This document shows positions 1 through 5,788 of a stretch of 8,635 nucleotides of DNA, piece by piece; positions within the stretch are counted from its first letter, which is position 1, and each line of letters begins with the position of its first letter. This DNA is from an uncultured Oscillospiraceae bacterium (GTDB lineage Bacteria; Bacillota; Clostridia; Oscillospirales; Oscillospiraceae). The DNA lies in assembly GCA_947627085.1 (NCBI GenBank), contig CANQUO010000085.1:1-8635 (forward strand). The letters run 5' to 3'. The position numbers and the translations under genes are program-made. The notes below the pieces were generated by a model. That model was not told where the DNA came from, did not search any database, and saw nothing but the letters and a program-made list of their open reading frames with translations.

Positions 1-1053
1 GCAGGGCTCCAGCATGCTCTTCATGACCTTGGCCGCCATGGGCGCCCAGGAGCCGTTCTCAATGAGGCCCACGGTGCGGTTTTTAAAGCCCCGCTCCGTG
101 AGGTGCTCGATAAACTCCCGCATGAAGGGGAATATCTCCGCGTTGTAGGTCGTGGTGGCCAGTACCAGCTTTCCGTAGCGGAAGGCGTCCTCCACGGCCT
201 CGGCCATATCGCTTCTCGCAAGGTCCGTGACCACCACCTTGGGACAGCCCTTGGATTTGAGCTTATCCGCCAGCAGGTCCACGGCGGCCTTGGTGTGGCC
301 GTAGACGGAGGTGTAGGCTATGACCACGCCCTCGCTCTCCACGCCGTAGCTGGACCAGATGTTGTAGAGGTTCAGGTAGTAGCCCAGATTTTCCGTGAGC
401 ACCGGCCCGTGGAGGGGGCAGATGATCTGAATGTCAAGTCCCGCGGCCTTCTTCAAAAGCGCCTGGACCTGGGCGCCGTACTTGCCCACGATGCCGATGT
501 AATATCTCCTGGCCTCGCAGGCCCAGTCCTCCTGTACATCCAGAGCGCCGAATTTTCCGAAGCCGTCGGCGGAGAAAAGCACCTTGTCCAGGCTATCGTA
601 GGTCACTATGACCTCCGGCCAGTGGACCATGGGGGCGGTGACGAAGGTGAGGGTGTGAGCTCCCAGCGTTAGGGTGTCCCCCTCCCCCACCACCACACGG
701 CGGTCCTCGTAATCCGTGCCGAAGAAGTTCTTCATCATGTTGAAGGCCTTCTGGGAGGACACCACGGTGGCCCCGGGGTAGGTGCTCATGAATTTCGCGA
801 TATTCGCCGAGTGGTCCGGCTCCATGTGCTGGACGATGAGGTAGTCGGGCTTTCTGCCGCCCAGGGCCTCGGAGAGGTTGTCCAGCCACTCGTGGGTGAA
901 GTTGCGGTCCACCGTGTCCATGACGGCTATCTTGTCGTCCATTATAACGTAGGAGTTGTACGCCATACCGTTAGGCACCGTGTACTGCCCCTCGAAAAGG
1001 TCCACCTTGTGGTCGTTAACGCCCACATATTTTATATCCTTTGTTATGTTCAT
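1..1053 (-). CDS. fprA: FprA-type flavodiiron protein (A-type flavoprotein), C-terminus cut by window edge
   Basis: Cytoplasmic flavodiiron protein. The family reduces O2 to water and/or NO to N2O, protecting anaerobes from oxygen and nitrosative stress; electrons usually come from rubredoxin. The reading frame is open for 351 codons from the ATG at 1053 to the left edge. Residues 1 to about 240 form the metallo-beta-lactamase-like domain. The di-iron ligand set is visible: H76, E78 and D80 in the motif HMEPDHS, then H144, D163 (SADGFG) and H215 (PLHGP). From about residue 242 a flavodoxin-like FMN domain begins with the phosphate-loop-like stretch AYTSVYGHTKA. Usual family length is about 400 residues, so roughly 45 are missing; a C-terminal rubredoxin extension cannot be excluded. 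A GGAGGT ribosome site ends six bases before the ATG. The gene is divergent from the acyltransferase pair. Whether it prefers O2 or NO cannot be read from the sequence. Confidence 0.93.
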   Translation of the reverse strand, partial: MNITKDIKYVGVNDHKVDLFEGQYTVPNGMAYNSYVIMDDKIAVMDTVDRNFTHEWLDNLSEALGGRKPDYLIVQHMEPDHSANIAKFMSTYPGATVVSSQKAFNMMKNFFGTDYEDRRVVVGEGDTLTLGAHTLTFVTAPMVHWPEVIVTYDSLDKVLFSADGFGKFGALDVQEDWACEARRYYIGIVGKYGAQVQALLKKAAGLDIQIICPLHGPVLTENLGYYLNLYNIWSSYGVESEGVVIAYTSVYGHTKAAVDLLADKLKSKGCPKVVVTDLARSDMAEAVEDAFRYGKLVLATTTYNAEIFPFMREFIEHLTERGFKNRTVGLIENGSWAPMAAKVMKSMLEPC

Positions 1054-1107
1054 GCCCAAACCTCCATATCTATCAATGGTAACAGCGCCAAAAACTGCAC
1101 TTTGTTT

Positions 1108-1136
1108 ATTTTATCACATATGCTCTCCTTTCGCAA
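1108..1136 (-). promoter_or_regulatory. Putative sigma-A promoter with extended -10 for the flavodiiron gene
   Basis: Read on the minus strand, TTGCGA (1136-1131) is followed after exactly 17 bases by TAAAAT (1113-1108). The -10 hexamer is preceded by TGA, giving a TGn extended -10. The predicted start of transcription is near 1101, leaving a leader of about 48 bases with the GGAGGT site near its end. Spacing and hexamers fit housekeeping sigma factor rules; no operator is obvious. Confidence 0.6.
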
Positions 1137-1170
1137 CATAAATTCCATCGGTTAAAAGAAAAAACATATT

Positions 1171-1238
1171 GGTTACAGCTTGCTTACAGCTGGTTACAAC
1201 CGCGACTATGATGCAAAAAATATGCAAAAATGATGCAA
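1171..1238 (+). repeat. Two clusters of short direct repeats in helical phase, upstream of the MBOAT gene
   Basis: Two triplets of short direct repeats lie back to back. The first is GGTTACAGCT (1171), GCTTACAGCT (1182) and GGTTACAAC (1192), spaced 11 and 10 bases. The second is ATGCAAAAA (1211), ATGCAAAAA (1222) and ATGCAA (1233), spaced exactly 11 bases. Repeats spaced by about one helical turn present the same face of the DNA, as in cooperative activator sites, and A-tracts at that period can also bend DNA. They lie in the spacer between divergent genes, 60 to 130 bases upstream of the MBOAT ATG, with a possible -10 TATGAT at 1207-1212. The arrangement is seen directly; a regulatory role is inference. 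Confidence 0.4.
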
Positions 1239-1272
1239 TTCGAGATTAAGCTTTTTTGAAAAACACGAAAAA

Positions 1273-1279
1273 TGTCGAA
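1273..1279 (+). promoter_or_regulatory. Spo0A-box-like heptamer upstream of the MBOAT gene
   Basis: TGTCGAA in an A-rich setting matches the core 0A box bound by Spo0A, the master regulator of entry into sporulation. It lies 21 bases before the preferred MBOAT start codon at 1301, so it would be in the leader or overlap a promoter. A 7-base match can occur by chance, so this is only a candidate. Confidence 0.2.
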
Positions 1280-1300
1280 AAGAGGCGGCAGTGGCGTCCC

Positions 1301-2725
1301 ATGGTTTTTTCAAGCATGAGCTTCGTCTTTATGTTCTTCGCCGTGACGATCCTCGGGCACGGGCTGTTAAAAAGCGTAAAGGCCAAAAATATATTTCTTC
1401 TTATAGCGTCCCTGATCTTTTATAGCTGGGCGTCCCTCGGCTTCACGGCGATACTGCTTTTCGACGTGTTCGTGAGCTGGTTCTTCGCCCTGCTCATGCA
1501 GGTCTACAAGGGGAAGGTCCGGCGGCGGCTCCTCGCTCTATGCGTAACCCTGCTCCTGTCGGTGCTGGGCGTATTTAAGTACTTGACCTTCCTTTTGGAA
1601 AATCTCCGGCTCCTCACCGGCTTTCCGAAGGTGGTCCCGGACATCGTCCTGCCACTGGGGATATCCTTCTACACCTTCCAGCTCATATCCTACGCGGTCG
1701 ACGTGTACCGGGGGAAGGTCAGGGCCCAGAGGCGCTTTTGGATGCTCCTTTTGTACGCCAGCCTCTTCCACCAATGCGTAGCGGGACCCATCGTGCGCTA
1801 CGGGGACCTTGCCAGGGAGCTTGAGGACCGCCAGGTCACTCAGGCCCATTTGTCCCGCGGCATCAGCCGGTTCACCGTGGGCCTTGCCAAGAAATCCATC
1901 CTCGCAAACTCCTGCGCCGTGGTGGCCGACGCCTTTTTCAGCGGCGGCGCCTCCGCCCTGGCCGCAAGACCCGTGGCGGGGCTGTGGCTCTCCGCCCTCG
2001 CCTACGCGCTCCAGATCTATCTCGACTTCTCTGCCTACTCCGACATGGCCATCGGCATGGGCCTCATGTGCGGCTTTCACTACCGGGAGAATTTCAACTA
2101 CCCCTACGTGTCCCTGTCGGTCACGGAGTTTTGGCGAAACTGGCATATCTCCCTGAGCAGCTTCTTCCGGGACTATGTGTATATCCCCCTGGGCGGCAAC
2201 AGGCGCGGGAGGGCCCGGCAAATCCTCAACCTCTTCGTCGTGTGGCTCCTGACGGGGCTCTGGCACGGGGCCTCATGGAATTACATCATCTGGGGCATGT
2301 TCTTTTTCCTGCTTTTAGCGCTGGAAAAGGCCATCCCGGACCGTGTCCTTCGCGCCGTCCCGGGCGTTTTCCGTTACGCGGCCATGCTCCTCATCATCTG
2401 CCTCAGCTGGGTCATATTCCGGTTTGAGGACCTTCATTCCCTTTTGACCGTCCTTGCCGGTATGCTGGGCCTTAACGGCAACGCGCCGTTCAACGCCGTG
2501 GCGGGCATCACACTCAGGTCCAACTGGGTACTTCTCTTGGTGTCGGCCGTGGCCTGCACGCCCTTCTGGCACAATCTGAGGCTCTGGCTCCGGGACAGCC
2601 GAAGCGCCGCCCTCAAGGTCCTCTACCGGACCTACGACATACTCCACCCGGCGCTTTTGCTGGTGCTCTCCACCATGGTCCTCACCGGAAACACGTATAA
2701 CCCGTTCATCTACTGGACGTTCTGA
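1301..2725 (+). CDS. MBOAT family O-acyltransferase (AlgI-like)
   Basis: Polytopic membrane acyltransferase of 474 residues. AlgI-type MBOAT proteins take an acyl group, usually acetyl, from a cytoplasmic donor and pass it across the membrane to a partner that modifies an exported polysaccharide. The N-terminus MVFSSMSFVFMFF is the typical AlgI-type opening. Then come VLPLGISFYTFQLISY (about 116-131), TEFWRNWHISLS (275-286), FRDYVYIPLGGNRR (289-302) and LLTGLWHGASWN (316-327). H322 in WHG is the invariant MBOAT histidine expected to be catalytic. About ten or more hydrophobic segments are spread along the chain, and it ends NPFIYWTF, close to the family's usual tail. The frame stays open upstream to a TTG at 1256, which would add 15 basic residues. 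I prefer ATG 1301 because it matches the family N-terminus, although neither start has a strong ribosome site. The DHHW partner starts 13 bases after the stop. The acyl group and acceptor glycan are unknown. Confidence 0.92.
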   Translation: MVFSSMSFVFMFFAVTILGHGLLKSVKAKNIFLLIASLIFYSWASLGFTAILLFDVFVSWFFALLMQVYKGKVRRRLLALCVTLLLSVLGVFKYLTFLLENLRLLTGFPKVVPDIVLPLGISFYTFQLISYAVDVYRGKVRAQRRFWMLLLYASLFHQCVAGPIVRYGDLARELEDRQVTQAHLSRGISRFTVGLAKKSILANSCAVVADAFFSGGASALAARPVAGLWLSALAYALQIYLDFSAYSDMAIGMGLMCGFHYRENFNYPYVSLSVTEFWRNWHISLSSFFRDYVYIPLGGNRRGRARQILNLFVVWLLTGLWHGASWNYIIWGMFFFLLLALEKAIPDRVLRAVPGVFRYAAMLLIICLSWVIFRFEDLHSLLTVLAGMLGLNGNAPFNAVAGITLRSNWVLLLVSAVACTPFWHNLRLWLRDSRSAALKVLYRTYDILHPALLLVLSTMVLTGNTYNPFIYWTF

Positions 2726-2738
2726 CACGGTAAACGAT

Positions 2739-4073
2739 ATGAAAAGGACAAACAGGATAAAAAATATTCTCTTCTTCACGGTCCTCGGCGTCTTAGCCGT
2801 TATCGGGGCCATATGGCCCCTGCGGCCCCAGGTCTCCGAGGTGGAAAAGCGTAAGCTCACGCCCTTCCCACAGCTCACCTTAGCTGGGGTCATGGACGGG
2901 AGCTTCACCGGGGAGATCGATAAGTGGTACGCCGACACCTATCCACTGCGGGATGTGTTCATTCGCGGGGCGAACCGCTTAAAGTCACTCTACGGGAACC
3001 GCACTGTCACCATAATCGGCAACGGCGACCACGGGGACGATATCCCCGACGTGACGAGCGGCCCAACGGATGCCACGTCCCCCGCTTCCGCGCCCACCGA
3101 GACCGCCGCCACACAGCCCACGGAGACGCTCCCGCCCGATACCGTCCCGCCGGATACCGGAGGCCCCGTGACGGACGGGGAGGTGCTGGGCTCTATATTC
3201 GTGTCCGGTGACAGCGCCTACAGCCTATTTTACTTCAACAGGACCGGCGCCGACAGGTACGCCCAGGCCATAAACCGCGCCCACCGGCTTTTGGGCGGCA
3301 ACGTGAATATCTACTCCATCGCCATACCCTTGAGCTCCGGGATTCTTTTTGACAAGTCCCTCCAGGAGGACATCGGGCTCAGCGACGAGAGGGCCGCCAT
3401 AGAGTATATAAACGGCCTTATGGACCCCGGCGTCCACGGCCTCAACATCTACGACGTTCTGAAGGCCCATGACGACGAGTATCTCTACTTCCGCACGGAC
3501 CACCACTGGACGGCCCTGGGGGCCTATTACGCCTATACGGAGCTGTGCCGGGAGAAGGGCGTCGCTCCCCACACGCTGGACCAGTTTGAGGAAAAGACCT
3601 TCACGGGCTTTTTGGGCTCCTTCTACTCCAAGACGCTCTCCGAGGATATGAAAGGAAACCCCGATACGGTGAAGGCCTACGTGCCCATGGGCACGAACCG
3701 GATGGTCTACGCGGACAAAAACGGCAAGGAGACCAACTGGGACATCATCCACAACGTGGATGGTTACAAGACCGGCGCCAAGTATTACTGCTTCTCCGGC
3801 TCCGACCAGCCCTACTCCTACGCCCACAACCCCCAGATAACCGACGGCAGCTCCTGCGTGGTCATAAAGGACTCCTTCGGCAACGCCTTTATCCCGTTCC
3901 TGATCGACCACTACGAGCACGTCTACTGGATAGATTTCAGATATTATAACGGCACCCTCACCGACCTTGTGCGGGAAAAGGGTATAGGCGACGTTATCTT
4001 CTGCCTCAACCTCGACAACACCACCAGCAACGGCGCGGTGGGCCTTGTGGACCGACTCATCCCCGAAGATTAA
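2739..4073 (+). CDS. DHHW/AlgX-like SGNH-type protein, membrane-anchored, partner of the MBOAT acyltransferase
   Basis: Predicted extracytoplasmic O-acyltransferase component of 444 residues. A basic start (MKRTNRIKN) and one hydrophobic segment (about 9-27) form a signal anchor, leaving the rest outside. Residues 35-86 hold the AlgJ/AlgX-type N-terminal pattern (EKRKLTPFP, then YPLRDVFIRGANRLKSLYG). Residues about 105-145 are a Thr/Pro/Asp-rich low-complexity insert. The catalytic region has TDHHW at 253-257 and VIKDSFGNAF at 375-384. By analogy with AlgX, whose Asp and His come before the Ser, the likely triad is D254, H256 and S379. DHHW-family proteins commonly sit beside MBOAT genes, as here: 13 bases separate the two, so cotranscription is likely. 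No clear Shine-Dalgarno precedes the ATG, which may mean coupled translation. Transfer of acetyl to an exported glycan is inferred from the family and the pairing; the glycan is unknown. Confidence 0.88.
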   Translation: MKRTNRIKNILFFTVLGVLAVIGAIWPLRPQVSEVEKRKLTPFPQLTLAGVMDGSFTGEIDKWYADTYPLRDVFIRGANRLKSLYGNRTVTIIGNGDHGDDIPDVTSGPTDATSPASAPTETAATQPTETLPPDTVPPDTGGPVTDGEVLGSIFVSGDSAYSLFYFNRTGADRYAQAINRAHRLLGGNVNIYSIAIPLSSGILFDKSLQEDIGLSDERAAIEYINGLMDPGVHGLNIYDVLKAHDDEYLYFRTDHHWTALGAYYAYTELCREKGVAPHTLDQFEEKTFTGFLGSFYSKTLSEDMKGNPDTVKAYVPMGTNRMVYADKNGKETNWDIIHNVDGYKTGAKYYCFSGSDQPYSYAHNPQITDGSSCVVIKDSFGNAFIPFLIDHYEHVYWIDFRYYNGTLTDLVREKGIGDVIFCLNLDNTTSNGAVGLVDRLIPED

Positions 4074-4077
4074 TATC

Positions 4078-4102
4078 AAAAAAATGTTGCGCCTTGCGGC
4101 GC
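4078..4102 (-). terminator. Probable intrinsic terminator of the spoIIA operon
   Basis: Read on the minus strand, GCGCC-GCAA-GGCGC forms a 5-bp GC stem closed by a GNRA tetraloop (4102-4089), followed by AACA and seven Ts (4084-4078). The stem is short and the T-run is four bases away, so it is not ideal. It lies about 110 bases after the sigF stop and just past the convergent DHHW stop at 4073. The same hairpin on the plus strand lacks a T-run. Confidence 0.5.
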
Positions 4103-4114
4103 GTATTAGAATAT

Positions 4115-4137
4115 GGGGAGGGTTTGGAACCCTCCCC
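4115..4137. repeat. Perfect 10-bp inverted repeat between convergent genes
   Basis: GGGGAGGGTT (4115-4124), a 3-base loop TGG, and AACCCTCCCC (4128-4137) form a perfect 10-bp stem. Neither strand has a T-run after it, so it is not a textbook intrinsic terminator. Its sequence resembles short GC-rich palindromic repeats I associate with the intergenic regions of gut Clostridia; that link is from memory. It could help block transcription between the convergent units. The rest of the 4138-4213 spacer shows nothing I can name. Confidence 0.55.
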
Positions 4138-4213
4138 TACGGCGCTTATGGAAAATCTACCGCGCAATCTTCCCCTGCGTTTTTCTCAAAATTTTCTTAT
4201 TGCCGATAGGAAA

Positions 4214-4921
4214 TCAATCAAGCACGGTGCGGAGGTCCTCCATGGCGCGTTTTTCAAGGCGGGAGACCTGTACCTGGGATACGCCCAATATCCCGGCGGC
4301 GTCGGACTGGGTCATGCCGCGAAAATACCGCAAAATTATGACCATCCTCTCCCGCTCCGGAAGCTTCCCCACGGCCTCACGGAGGGCCACGCGCTCCAGT
4401 ACCCGCTCCTCCTGGCCGTCGTCGCCCAGGGTCTGCTCCAGGGTGAAGCCGTCCTCGCCCGTCTCCTGCTGAAGAGACTCCGAGGGCGCGGTGGCAAGCT
4501 CGCAGGCGGCGATGTCCTCGGCCGATAACCTCGTTCTGCCCGCAAGCTCCGAGACCGTGGGCTCCCGGCCGAGAAGCTGCTCCAGCTCCTGCCTTGCAAG
4601 GCGAATTACTCGGGCCCGCTCCTTCATGCCGCGGCTGACCTTTATGGCCCCGTCGTCCCGGAGGAACCTTCGTATCTCGCCGGATATCTTCGGCACGGCG
4701 TAGGTGGAGAACCTGGTGCCGAAGCCCTCGTCAAAGCCCCTGACGGCCTTTATGAAGCCCACGCACCCCAGCTGATAGAGGTCGTCCGGCTCCACGCCCC
4801 GGCCGAAAAACCGCCGGGCCACGCTCCAAATAAGGCCGGAGTTTTCCCGGACCATCCGCTCCATTGCCCCGTCGTCCCCGTGTCTCGCCGCGTCCAGGAG
4901 CTCCCGCTCGGGGCCGCTCAT
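4214..4921 (-). CDS. sigF: RNA polymerase sporulation sigma factor sigma-F (SpoIIAC)
   Basis: Sigma-70 family factor of 235 residues, the first compartment-specific sigma factor of the forespore. Region 2 spans about 20-91 and includes EPDDLYQLGCVGFIKAVRGF (core binding and -10 melting) and TRFSTYAVPKISGEIRRFLR. Region 3 follows, with VSRGMKERA and GREPTVSELA. Region 4 closes the protein, with a helix-turn-helix at about 202-224 (MTQSDAAGILGVSQVQVSRL). The close paralogue sigma-G has the same domains; position as third gene after spoIIAA and spoIIAB identifies sigma-F. It is about 20 residues shorter than the Bacillus subtilis protein, mainly at the N-terminus. The ATG overlaps the spoIIAB stop as ATGA and has no ribosome site of its own, implying translational coupling that would match sigma-F output to its anti-sigma factor. 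Confidence 0.95.
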   Translation of the reverse strand: MSGPERELLDAARHGDDGAMERMVRENSGLIWSVARRFFGRGVEPDDLYQLGCVGFIKAVRGFDEGFGTRFSTYAVPKISGEIRRFLRDDGAIKVSRGMKERARVIRLARQELEQLLGREPTVSELAGRTRLSAEDIAACELATAPSESLQQETGEDGFTLEQTLGDDGQEERVLERVALREAVGKLPERERMVIILRYFRGMTQSDAAGILGVSQVQVSRLEKRAMEDLRTVLD

Positions 4922-5358
4922 CGCGCGGGCAGGCGTTTTTCTATCTTTTTGCGCATGGTCACCGTAGTCCCGGCCCCGGGCTTTGACCGGACCTTCACAT
5001 CGTCCATGAAGCTCTCCATGATGGTAAAGCCCATGCCGCTCCGGTCCTCCCCGCCCGTGGTGAAAAGGGGCTCCCGGGCCCGGTCCACGTCCTCGATGCC
5101 CCGGCCCTTGTCCTTGACCTGAATCTCCAGCGTCTCCTCATCCACTATCCTCACCCGCATATGTACTGTGCCTATCATATCGGGATAGGCGTGGACGATG
5201 CAGTTGGTCACCGCCTCGGACACAGCCGTCTTTACGTCCCCAAGCTCCGTCAGGGTCATGTCCAGTTGGGCGGCGAAGGCCGCCACCGCCGCCCGGGCGA
5301 AGCCCTCGTTGGCCGATCTTGACGGAAATTCCAGCCGCATACTGTTAAGCTCCTTCAT
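4918..5358 (-). CDS. spoIIAB: Anti-sigma-F factor and serine kinase SpoIIAB
   Basis: Cytoplasmic protein of 146 residues that holds sigma-F inactive in an ATP-dependent complex and phosphorylates SpoIIAA. It has the GHKL (Bergerat) ATP-binding fold. The N-box EAVTNCIVHAY (48-58) contains E48 and N52, equivalent to the B. subtilis catalytic E46 and Mg-binding N50. DKGRGI (83-88) is the G1-type box, and SGMGFTIM (107-114) with GTT (130-132) form the rest of the nucleotide pocket. NEGFAR (17-22) keeps the arginine equivalent to B. subtilis R20, which contacts both sigma-F and SpoIIAA. Length matches the family (about 146). The start at 5358 has GGAG eight bases upstream; an internal ATG at 5340 also has a GGAG, but the longer form aligns better with known N-termini. 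The gene begins 13 bases after the spoIIAA stop and overlaps sigF by four bases. Confidence 0.96.
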   Translation of the reverse strand: MKELNSMRLEFPSRSANEGFARAAVAAFAAQLDMTLTELGDVKTAVSEAVTNCIVHAYPDMIGTVHMRVRIVDEETLEIQVKDKGRGIEDVDRAREPLFTTGGEDRSGMGFTIMESFMDDVKVRSKPGAGTTVTMRKKIEKRLPAR

Positions 5359-5371
5359 ATGTACATCTCCT

Positions 5372-5695
5372 TTATGAACCCGGCTCTCCGGCCGTTATTT
5401 CGATCATCCTGTCTATCCCCGAGGCGTCCAGGACCCTTAAGGGCTGGTCGGGGACATTTATGACCGTGAGCCGCCCGCCAAGGGCGTTCATGTGCTTATA
5501 AACCTTTAGTATGACCGCTATGCCGGAGGAATCCATGAACCGGAGCTCCCGAAGGTCCAGCACGCAGTCCCGGGGCAGGACCTCCTCTATGCGCTCCTCC
5601 ATCTCCACGCACAGCGCCCGGGCCTCGTGGTGATCAAGCTCCCCCGATATGGTCAGGGTCAGCTTTCCGCCGTTTTGGGTGGATGTAAGCTTCAT
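5372..5695 (-). CDS. spoIIAA: Anti-sigma-F factor antagonist SpoIIAA (STAS domain)
   Basis: Small STAS-domain protein, 107 residues from the chosen start. Unphosphorylated SpoIIAA displaces sigma-F from SpoIIAB in the forespore; SpoIIAB phosphorylates it and the phosphatase SpoIIE reactivates it. Diagnostic motifs are SGELDHHEA near the N-terminus and FMDSSGIAVIL in the middle. The first serine of DSSG (S56 with this start) corresponds to B. subtilis S58, the phosphorylated residue. An upstream in-frame ATG at 5710 would add five residues (MKGEI), but nothing before it resembles a ribosome site. The 5695 start has AAAGGCGAG immediately upstream (5707-5699), which uses bases inside that longer form, so I prefer 5695. 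This is the first gene of the spoIIA operon, directly downstream of the valS terminator. Confidence 0.93.
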   Translation of the reverse strand: MKLTSTQNGGKLTLTISGELDHHEARALCVEMEERIEEVLPRDCVLDLRELRFMDSSGIAVILKVYKHMNALGGRLTVINVPDQPLRVLDASGIDRMIEITAGEPGS

Positions 5696-5714
5696 AATCT
5701 CGCCTTTCATATGT

Positions 5715-5751
5715 AAAAAATATCCGTGTACGGTCAGTACACGGATATTTT
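5715..5751 (-). terminator. Strong intrinsic terminator after valS
   Basis: An inverted repeat pairs 5717-5731 with 5737-5751, 15 bp without mismatch, around a 5-base loop. Read in the valS direction the arm ATATCCGTGTAC is followed by loop TGACC, the complementary arm, and a run of six Ts (5720-5715). It lies about 40 bases after the valS stop. It is also only about 20 bases before the preferred spoIIAA start, so it should keep valS transcripts from reading into spoIIA. Confidence 0.85.
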
Positions 5752-5781
5752 ACAGTATACGCTCTGAATTTTTTGTCAAAA
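5747..5781 (-). promoter_or_regulatory. Candidate spoIIA promoter and Spo0A-box-like site (weak)
   Basis: Read on the minus strand, a perfect TTGACA lies at 5779-5774. TATACT (5759-5754) follows after 14 bases, too close for a standard sigma-A promoter. TAAAAT (5752-5747) follows after 21 bases, close to the long spacing known for Spo0A-activated spoIIG-type promoters. The plus strand of the -35 area reads TTTGTCAAAA (5772-5781), one base from the 0A-box core TGTCGAA. In B. subtilis, spoIIA uses sigma-H plus Spo0A. I could not find a convincing sigma-H promoter here, so the true promoter may differ or lie in the valS 3' end. Confidence 0.3.
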
Positions 5782-5788
5782 CGGCGCC

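Noticed and set aside
103..672. Open frame of 189 codons on the plus strand at the left end
   Set aside because: It is antisense to the flavodiiron gene, whose complete di-iron ligand set is on the minus strand.
1171..1238. Short direct repeats considered as a CRISPR fragment
   Set aside because: The units are only 6 to 10 bases with 1 to 5 bases between them, there are no spacers of CRISPR size and no cas genes nearby.
1538..2266. Open frame of 242 codons antisense to the MBOAT gene
   Set aside because: The MBOAT motifs on the plus strand are unambiguous. The antisense product is a charged Gly/Glu/Pro/His-rich shadow.
3225..4079. Open frame of 284 codons antisense to the DHHW gene
   Set aside because: The plus-strand gene has clear catalytic motifs. 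The antisense product is Val/Gly-rich low complexity with no motif, a shadow of codon bias.
4094..4528. Open frame of 144 codons antisense to the sigF 3' end
   Set aside because: It overlaps conserved sigma region 4 on the other strand and begins inside the inverted repeats; no motif or ribosome site.
5754..5779. TTGACA and TATACT as a standard sigma-A promoter for spoIIA
   Set aside because: Both hexamers are good, but the spacer is 14 bases instead of about 17. Kept only as a low-confidence candidate together with the Spo0A-like site.
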